Positions 26,079 through 31,699 of a stretch of 64,000 bases of DNA are shown here, in pieces. Source of the stretch: CAVZOY01 sp963777095 (GTDB lineage Bacteria; Actinomycetota; Actinomycetes; Mycobacteriales; Geodermatophilaceae); the NCBI GenBank assembly GCA_963777095.1, contig CAVZOY010000006.1:930001-994000 (forward strand), read 5' to 3'. Within the stretch, counting starts at the first letter, position 1. Every line of letters begins with the position of its first letter. The notes beneath the pieces were generated by a model. That model did no database searches. It worked only from the letters and a program-made list of their open reading frames with translations, and was not told the DNA's origin. The translations under genes were made by a program, and so were the position numbers.

Positions 26079-27590
26079 GTGAGCAGCCGGCCCGACCGCG
26101 TCGTCCCGAGCTGGGTCGACCCGGTCGTCCGGCAGGCCAGCGAGGCCGTCGGCGGACCCTGGGGACGGCACGCGGTCACCGGCCGCGCGCTGTTCTGGAC
26201 GCCGCTGCGGGTCTGCCTGGCCTTCACCGTGCTGGTGCTGGCCCTCGCCTGGCTCAAGCAGGCACCGTGCTCGGACGGCAACTGGCCGGGCTCGAAGCAG
26301 TACACGCACTTCTGCTACTCCGACCCGGTGCCGCTGTTCGGCATCTACCGGCAGGACGAGGGCGCCGTTCCCTACCTCGACTCCCGCGTCGAGTACCCGG
26401 TGCTCACCGGCGGCTTCATGGCCGTGGCCGCGGCGATCTCGCGCTGGTACGACGGGCTGGCCGGGTCGGTCGGCATCCTGCCGTCGGTGCCGCCGGTGCA
26501 GAGCTACACCGTGGTCACCTCGCTGCTGCTCGCGGTGTGCGCGCTGGTGACCGTGCGGGCCCTGCTGCCGCTCACCGGACGGCGGCCCTGGGACACCGCG
26601 ATGGTGGCGCTGTCGCCGGTGCTGTTCGTGTACGCCTTCAACAACTGGGACCTGCTCGCGGTCGCGCTCACGACGCTCGGCATGTGGGCGTGGGCGCGCC
26701 GGCGTCCGGTGTTGGCCGGGGCGCTGCTCGGGCTGGGCGTGGCCGCGAAGCTGTATCCGGTGCTCGTGCTGGGCGCACTGTTCCTGCTCTGCCTGCGGGC
26801 CGGCCGGCTCGGCGCCTGGTGGCGCGCGGCCGGTGCCGCCGTCGTCGCCTGGCTGGCGGTGAATCTGCCGATCGCCGTCCTGGCGCCGGACAACTGGGGC
26901 TGGTTCTTCGCGTTCAGCCGCCGGCGTGCGGCCAACCCGGAGTCGATCTGGAACATGCTGCTGACCGGCACCGACCACCGGATCCTCGACGGGCCGCTGA
27001 CCGCCGGCGAGACACCCTCGGTGCTCAACGCGGTGGTCGCCGTCCTCCTGCTCGCGGTGGCGGTCGGGGTGGGCTGGCTGGTGCTGCGGGCGCCGGTGCG
27101 ACCCCGGGTCGCGCAGATCGCGTTCCTGCTCGTGGCGGCGTTCCTGCTGCTCAACAAGGTCTACAGCCCGCAGTACGCGCTCTGGCTGCTGCCGCTCGCC
27201 GTGCTGGCCCGGCCGCGGTGGCGCTCGCTGCTGGCCTGGCAGGCGACCGAGGCCGTGGTGTGGGGCATGACGATGCTGCACTACCTCGGTCGGGACAACC
27301 GCGGCGTCGAGGTGGAGTGGTTCTTCCTCGCCGTCCTCGTGCGGGACGCGGCGCTGATCGTGCTGATGGTGCTCGTCGTCCGCGAGATCCTGCGGCCGGA
27401 CTCCGACGTCGTCCGGACGACGTGGCCCGGCGTCGACGACCCGGTCGGCGGGGTGCTCGACCAGGCGCGGGACCGGCTAGCCCTGCAGCGCGGTGCGCAG
27501 CTCCGCGACCTCCTCGGCGTGCGCGGCGGCGTCCCCCGGGGTCTCGAGGACGACGGGGCAGTTCGCCGCCCGCGCCACCTCGACGAGTAG
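26079..27590 (+). CDS. DUF2029/GT87 polyprenol-phosphate-dependent mannosyltransferase-like membrane protein
   Basis: About 503 residues with roughly ten hydrophobic segments (VLVLALAWLKQ; VVTSLLLAVCALVTVRALLP; VLLLAVAVGVGWLVLRAP). The GT87/DUF2029 pattern is visible as DEGAVPYLDSRVEYPVLTGG early on and FNNWDLLAVALTTLGMWAWA mid-protein. Such GT-C enzymes transfer sugars from polyprenyl phosphates outside the membrane. GTG 26079 is preceded by CAGACT with a 6-base gap. The current frame runs 114 bp into the convergent nfo gene; a single base change would instead end it at TAG 27478-27480, overlapping the nfo stop, so the last 37 residues are doubtful. It follows ponA, as in mycobacteria. Confidence 0.75.
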   Translation: MSSRPDRVVPSWVDPVVRQASEAVGGPWGRHAVTGRALFWTPLRVCLAFTVLVLALAWLKQAPCSDGNWPGSKQYTHFCYSDPVPLFGIYRQDEGAVPYLDSRVEYPVLTGGFMAVAAAISRWYDGLAGSVGILPSVPPVQSYTVVTSLLLAVCALVTVRALLPLTGRRPWDTAMVALSPVLFVYAFNNWDLLAVALTTLGMWAWARRRPVLAGALLGLGVAAKLYPVLVLGALFLLCLRAGRLGAWWRAAGAAVVAWLAVNLPIAVLAPDNWGWFFAFSRRRAANPESIWNMLLTGTDHRILDGPLTAGETPSVLNAVVAVLLLAVAVGVGWLVLRAPVRPRVAQIAFLLVAAFLLLNKVYSPQYALWLLPLAVLARPRWRSLLAWQATEAVVWGMTMLHYLGRDNRGVEVEWFFLAVLVRDAALIVLMVLVVREILRPDSDVVRTTWPGVDDPVGGVLDQARDRLALQRGAQLRDLLGVRGGVPRGLEDDGAVRRPRHLDE

Positions 27591-28307
27591 CTCGCGCGGG
27601 ATCTCGCCGCCGTCGACGGGCGCGTGCCGGTCGCGGCTCGAGCCGTGCGGGTCGCGGCTGTTGTTCAGGTGGACGAGGTCGATCCGCCCGGTGACGGCCT
27701 TGACGTCGGCCACGGCGGTCGCGAGGTCCCAGCCTGCCGCCCAGGCGTGGCACGTGTCCAGCACGAAGCCGGCACCGAACTCACCCACGACGTCGAAGAG
27801 GCGGGCGATCGACTCGAGGTCGCGCGCCATCGCGTTGCCGCCGCCCGCGGTGTTCTCGATGAGCAGCGGGAGCGGGAAGCCGCCGGCCTCGGCCTGACGG
27901 GCGAACGTCTTGCGCCAGTTGTCGACGCCGACGGCGGGGTCGTCGGCGGCGAGGACGTGGCCGCCGTGCACGACCAGGCCCAGCGCGCCGACGGCGGCCG
28001 CGGCCCTCGCGTGCTGGTCGAGCAGCTTGCGGCTGGGGATGCGGATCCGGTTGTTGGTCGAGGCGACGTTGAGCAGGTACGGCGCGTGGACGACGACCAT
28101 CACGTCGCTCGCGACCAGGTCCTCGGCGTCCGGTCGCGGCTTGGGCGCCTTGTAGCTCTGCGGATCGGTCAGGAAGATCTGCACGCCGTCGGCGTCCATC
28201 TCGGCCGCCCGTGCCAGCGGACCGCCGTCCAGGAGGGCGCCGTCGTCGGTCAGCCCCGGGCCGATGTGCACACCGATCGGGTGACCCTGCACCTGGTGAG
28301 CTGCCAC
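27477..28307 (-). CDS. nfo: Endonuclease IV (AP endonuclease family 2)
   Basis: A DNA base-excision repair enzyme that cleaves at abasic sites using three zinc ions. The 276-residue TIM-barrel protein shows VVHAPYLLNVAS, VVHGGHVLA, PLLIENTAGGGNAMARDL, FVLDTCHAWAAGWDL, LVHLNNSRDPHGSSRDRHAP and CPVVLETPG, the metal-ligand strands in order. The start is GTG 28307 with TAGGGT 6 bases upstream (leaderless). It is convergent with the GT87 gene. Confidence 0.87.
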   Translation of the reverse strand: MAAHQVQGHPIGVHIGPGLTDDGALLDGGPLARAAEMDADGVQIFLTDPQSYKAPKPRPDAEDLVASDVMVVVHAPYLLNVASTNNRIRIPSRKLLDQHARAAAAVGALGLVVHGGHVLAADDPAVGVDNWRKTFARQAEAGGFPLPLLIENTAGGGNAMARDLESIARLFDVVGEFGAGFVLDTCHAWAAGWDLATAVADVKAVTGRIDLVHLNNSRDPHGSSRDRHAPVDGGEIPRELLVEVARAANCPVVLETPGDAAAHAEEVAELRTALQG

Positions 28308-28313
28308 GTCCCG

Positions 28314-28319
28314 ACCCTA
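28314..28319 (-). promoter_or_regulatory. -10 element, leaderless nfo promoter
   Basis: TAGGGT on the minus strand, 6 bases before GTG 28307. Confidence 0.6.
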
Positions 28320-28408
28320 ATCGGCGTTCGTCCGACGGTTACCCGTATCGCCTGCGTCACATGATCGTTGAGCCAACCGGACGGGGTCACTGGGAGGGCA
28401 GGAGCGAG

Positions 28409-29457
28409 ATGGCAGACGGTCGGATCCGTCGGAGTGCGCGGCGTGGGGTCGCCGCGGCGGTCCTCGGCTGGCTGTGCGTGGCGGGAGCGTCGGTGGTGCT
28501 GGCGCCGGCGCGAGCGCCGACGAGAGCGTCACGGTTCCGATCGACGACGTCACCCCTCCGGTCGCGAGCGTGGACGCGGGGGGCCGCGTCACGTTCGTCA
28601 ACGCGATCAAGGCCGACACGGTGAGCGTGTCGGTGCCGTCGATCGGCCTCCTCCCGGCGCAGAAGGCCAGTGCCACCGTCCACCGCCACGTCGCGGTCAC
28701 CTTCTTCGGCGAGGAGCGCACCTTGACCACGGGCAAGCAGACCTCGTGGACCTTTCCGCAGACGACGAACGGGTCGATCACCTACACGTTCCGCATCGTG
28801 CCGCAGTCGGGCCTGGCCGCCCCGGTCGCCGACCAGGTCGTGAGCCTGGTCCGCGCGACGCTGGACGACGGCGGCACCCCGGTGACGGTGCCCTACGTCG
28901 TCCAGACGATCCTCCCGGACCTGCCCGACGTGCCGAGCGTGGACGTGCCGGAGCTGCCCTCCATCGAGGTGCCGGACCCGACCGGTGAGCAGCCGCCCGT
29001 CGACACTCCGGTCGGCGACGGCGACGAGGACACCGGCGGTGGCGGCGGTGATGGCGGTGGCCCCGCGGACGGGCCCGACTCCGTCGACGGCGACATCTAC
29101 ACCTACGGCGACGGCACCGCACCGCAGGCGAAGGCGGTCGACTCCGCCGCCGCGCGGGCCTTCGACCCGGCCCGCTTCGCCCCGTGGGCCGGCTCGGCCG
29201 ATGCCGCGTCCCGCGGCTCGGGCACCGGTGGCGCCGGCGGCGTGGCCGGTGCCTACGACGGCGCGTCCGTCCCGGTGTTCGGTCGGCTGGCCGGCATCGA
29301 CGGCCGGAGCCTCGACGACCAGTCCGCCGGCGAGGAGCTGGCGGCCGCCCCGGCGCAGACGGTGCCCGCCTCGGCGCTGGCGGCGGTGATCGCACTGGCG
29401 ACGGTCACGGCGGCGCTCGTCCGCACCTCCCAGGTCTCGCGCAGCTCCCGGCGCTGA
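28409..29457 (+). CDS. Secreted, C-terminally anchored protein of unknown function (frameshifted near 28505)
   Basis: Not recognised. ATG 28409 (AGGAG upstream) gives a signal peptide RRGVAAAVLGWLCVAGASVV. Coding then moves to another frame at about 28500-28510 (one missing base), with a beta-rich domain: DVTPPVASVDAGGRVTFVNA, then SWTFPQTTNGSITYTFRIVP, suggestive of a cupredoxin-like or Ig-like fold without visible metal ligands. A Pro/Asp/Gly-rich stalk (DLPDVPSVDVPELPSIEVP) follows. The chain ends with a hydrophobic helix (ALAAVIALATVTAALVR) and Arg/Ser residues. This layout is that of a wall-spanning surface protein. It lies between nfo and the rpsF operon. Confidence 0.6.
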
Positions 29458-29615
29458 CCCCGGCGGCCGGCATGTGGACGGCCGGCGGCCGCCTCGTGGG
29501 CCGCTGGTAGCCTCGTCCTGCACGCCCTGGCGTCTGCCGGGGCGTGCGACGCGTGCACGACCCTCCTGTCGCAGACCTACTGCGGCCGCTCAGACCAGAG
29601 GAGGTGGGGTTCTCC

Positions 29616-29903
29616 GTGCGTCATTACGAACTGATGGTCATTCTCGACCCCGATCTGGAGGAGCGCACCATTGCGCCCTCCCTCGACCGGTTCCTGACCG
29701 TCGTCACCAAGTCCGGTGGCACCGTCAACACCGAGATCTGGGGCCGTCGCCGCATGGCCTACGAGATCAACAAGCAGGTCGAGGGCATCTACGCCGTCAT
29801 CGACATCCAGGCCGAGCCGGCCGCCGTCGCCGAGCTCGACCGGCAGCTGAACCTGAACGAGTCGGTGCTGCGCACCAAGCTGATGCGGCCCGAGGTCCAC
29901 TGA
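29616..29903 (+). CDS. rpsF: 30S ribosomal protein S6
   Basis: 95 residues: RHYELMVILDPDLEERTIAP at the N-terminus and KQVEGIYAVIDIQAEPAAVA mid-protein are typical S6. GTG 29616 is preceded by AGAGGAGGTGGGG. First gene of the rpsF-ssb-rpsR-rplI operon, with only 2 bases to ssb. Confidence 0.97.
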   Translation: MRHYELMVILDPDLEERTIAPSLDRFLTVVTKSGGTVNTEIWGRRRMAYEINKQVEGIYAVIDIQAEPAAVAELDRQLNLNESVLRTKLMRPEVH

Positions 29904-29905
29904 CG

Positions 29906-30403
29906 ATGGCCGGCGAAACCGTCATCACCGTGATCGGCAACCTGACGGCCGATCCGGAGCTGCGCTTCACGCCGTCCGGCGCCGCCGTCGCGAACTTCAC
30001 CGTGGCGTCGACGCCGCGCACCTTCGACCGTCAGTCCCAGGAGTGGAAGGACGGCGAGGCGCTCTTCCTGCGCTGCAACGTGTGGCGGCAGGCGGCCGAG
30101 AACGTCGCCGAGTCGCTCACCCGCGGCTCGCGCGTGATCGTGTCCGGCCGGCTCAAGCAGCGCTCCTTCGAGACGAAGGAGGGCGAGAAGCGCACCGTCG
30201 TCGAGCTCGAGGTCGACGAGATCGGCCCCTCGCTCCGCTACGCCACCGCCAAGGTCACCCGAGCCGCGCGCGGCGAGGGTGGCGGCGGATTCAGCGGCGG
30301 CGGTGGCGGTGCCGGTGCCGGCGGCGGTGGCTTCAGCGGCGGTGGCGGGAGCAGCGACCCGTGGTCGACGCCCGCCGGTCCGTCCGACGAGCCCCCCTTC
30401 TGA
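29906..30403 (+). CDS. ssb: Single-stranded DNA-binding protein
   Basis: 165 residues. The OB fold runs from ETVITVIGNLTADPELRFTP to about residue 115, followed by a Gly-rich linker of GGGG repeats and the partner-binding acidic tip SDEPPF. It protects single-stranded DNA in replication and repair and recruits partner proteins through its tail. It sits 2 bases after rpsF and shares its operon. Confidence 0.96.
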   Translation: MAGETVITVIGNLTADPELRFTPSGAAVANFTVASTPRTFDRQSQEWKDGEALFLRCNVWRQAAENVAESLTRGSRVIVSGRLKQRSFETKEGEKRTVVELEVDEIGPSLRYATAKVTRAARGEGGGGFSGGGGGAGAGGGGFSGGGGSSDPWSTPAGPSDEPPF

Positions 30404-30435
30404 ACCACTTTCCCTGATCCGACTGGAGAACTCCG

Positions 30436-30672
30436 GTGCCCAAGCCCCCTGTTCGCAAGCCCAAGAAGAAGGTCTGCCAGTTCTGCAAGGACAAGGCGAC
30501 CTACGTCGACTACAAGGACACGACCCTGCTGCGGAAGTTCATCTCCGACCGCGGCAAGATCCGTGCCCGCCGCGTGAGCGGCAACTGCAGCCAGCACCAG
30601 CGCGACGTCGCCACGGCGGTCAAGAACAGCCGTGAGATGGCGCTGCTGCCCTACACCTCGACGGCGCGCTGA
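30436..30672 (+). CDS. rpsR: 30S ribosomal protein S18 (zinc-type)
   Basis: 78 residues with CQFCKDK near residue 15 and NCSQHQRDVATAVKNSREMA near the end. The CXXC plus later Cys and His indicate the zinc-binding paralogue form. GTG 30436 has GGAGAACTCCG just upstream. It binds S6 on the 30S platform and lies in the rpsF operon. Confidence 0.95.
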   Translation: MPKPPVRKPKKKVCQFCKDKATYVDYKDTTLLRKFISDRGKIRARRVSGNCSQHQRDVATAVKNSREMALLPYTSTAR

Positions 30673-30674
30673 CC

Positions 30675-31130
30675 ATGAGCACGATGAAGCTGATCCTGAC
30701 GCAGGAGGTCACCGGTCTCGGTACCTCCGGCGACACCGTCGAGGTGAAGGGCGGTTACGGCCGCAACTACCTGCTGCCCCGCGGACTGGCCATCCAGGCC
30801 AGCCGGGGTGCCGAGAAGCAGATCGAGTCGCTGCGTCGGGCCCGTGCGGCCCGCGAGGTGGCCACGCTCGAGGACGCCCGCGCCCTGGCCGGGCGGCTCG
30901 GCGGGCTGACCGTCCGCGTACCGGCCCGCGCCGGTGACGGCGGCCGGCTGTTCGGCCGGATCACCACGGCCGACGTCGCCGCGGCGGTCACCGCGGCCGG
31001 TGGCCCGGAGCTGGACCGCCGTCGCATCGACCTGCCGTCGAGCGTCAAGACCACCGGCCAGCACACCGTCACCGTGCGGGTGCACCCGGAGGTCACCACG
31101 GAGCTGACCATCGAGGTCGTCCCCGGCTGA
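30675..31130 (+). CDS. rplI: 50S ribosomal protein L9
   Basis: 151 residues: MKLILTQEVTGLGTSGDTVE, GYGRNYLLPRGLAIQASRG, a charged linker helix, then the C-terminal rRNA-binding domain (LFGRITTADVAAAV). ATG 30675, or the second ATG at 30684, which gives the canonical MKLIL start. Last gene of the operon, followed by two hairpins. Confidence 0.96.
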   Translation: MSTMKLILTQEVTGLGTSGDTVEVKGGYGRNYLLPRGLAIQASRGAEKQIESLRRARAAREVATLEDARALAGRLGGLTVRVPARAGDGGRLFGRITTADVAAAVTAAGGPELDRRRIDLPSSVKTTGQHTVTVRVHPEVTTELTIEVVPG

Positions 31131-31134
31131 ACCG

Positions 31135-31152
31135 GAGCCCCGTCTGGGGCTC
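31135..31152 (+). terminator. Hairpin terminator 1 after rplI
   Basis: GAGCCCC (31135-31141) and GGGGCTC (31146-31152), a 7-bp stem with a 4-base loop, 5 bases after the rplI stop. Confidence 0.65.
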
Positions 31153-31158
31153 ACCGCC

Positions 31159-31196
31159 CGCGAGGGGCGTCGGACTGCGGTCCGGCGCCCCTCGCG
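31159..31196 (+). terminator. Hairpin terminator 2 after rplI
   Basis: Perfect 11-bp arms CGCGAGGGGCG (31159-31169) and CGCCCCTCGCG (31186-31196). It stands in tandem with the first hairpin. Confidence 0.72.
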
Positions 31197-31364
31197 GCGT
31201 CTGCGGGGCGCTGTGAGGGCGGCTGAGGACCGGAGCCACCGCCGGGGCAACACCTGCCAGTCCGGACCGGTCCGCTTCGGCGTACCGGGCGCCGTCGACG
31301 GGTGTCGACGCGGCGGCTGGTGCGACACGTGAGGCACCGCTCGAAGTTTCTTGTCGACTTTCTT

Positions 31365-31373
31365 GTGTCCACA
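31365..31373 (+). promoter_or_regulatory. DnaA-box-like 9-mer
   Basis: GTGTCCACA, one mismatch to the actinobacterial DnaA box TTGTCCACA. A weaker relative, GTGTCCACC, lies at 31464-31472. Confidence 0.4.
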
Positions 31374-31475
31374 GCCGGTGGGCGGCTTACCCGCAGGTGA
31401 CGACGGGGGAACGGCCGGGTGTCCCCGGGGCGTCCCCCGCCGTCTCCACATGTCGACTCGCCTGTGTCCACCGAC

Positions 31476-31484
31476 TTGTCCACA
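31476..31484 (+). promoter_or_regulatory. DnaA box
   Basis: TTGTCCACA, an exact match to the actinobacterial DnaA box, inside the palindrome CTTGTCCACAAG (31475-31486). Confidence 0.6.
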
Positions 31485-31600
31485 AGTTGTGCAGAGAAGG
31501 GTGCACACGGGTGTTGGACGCGACCCCCTCCGGGTTCCTAGCGTCCTCGACGAGCTACCGCCGGGCGCGATTTCTGTCGGTGCCCGGCGGTAGCAATCAC

Positions 31601-31616
31601 TCGAACGAACGTTCGG
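31601..31616. promoter_or_regulatory. LexA (SOS) box upstream of dnaB
   Basis: TCGAACGAACGTTCGG matches the actinobacterial SOS box TCGAAC-N4-GTTCGA at 11 of 12 defined positions. It lies 84 bp before the dnaB start codon. Confidence 0.65.
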
Positions 31617-31699
31617 GTCGGCGATCCCCGCCTCCCTCCCGGAACTTCCCTCCGGTGAGCGCGTGGGGACGCCTCGCACGAGGGGATGGTGGGCAGTCC

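Larger units (their letters stand above)
31197..31699. other. Long intergenic region upstream of dnaB
   Basis: About 500 bp with no convincing gene. It contains DnaA-box-like 9-mers (31365, 31476), the string TTTCTTGTCGACTTTCTTG around 31347, and a LexA-type palindrome (31601). Base composition is lower in GC than the flanking genes around 31340-31370 and 31470-31500. Confidence 0.6.

Noticed and set aside
26079..27480. GT87 gene ending at TAG 27478-27480
   Set aside because: That stop is one base out of frame with the open reading frame. It is attractive because it overlaps the nfo stop, but there is no direct proof, so the longer frame was kept and the doubt noted.
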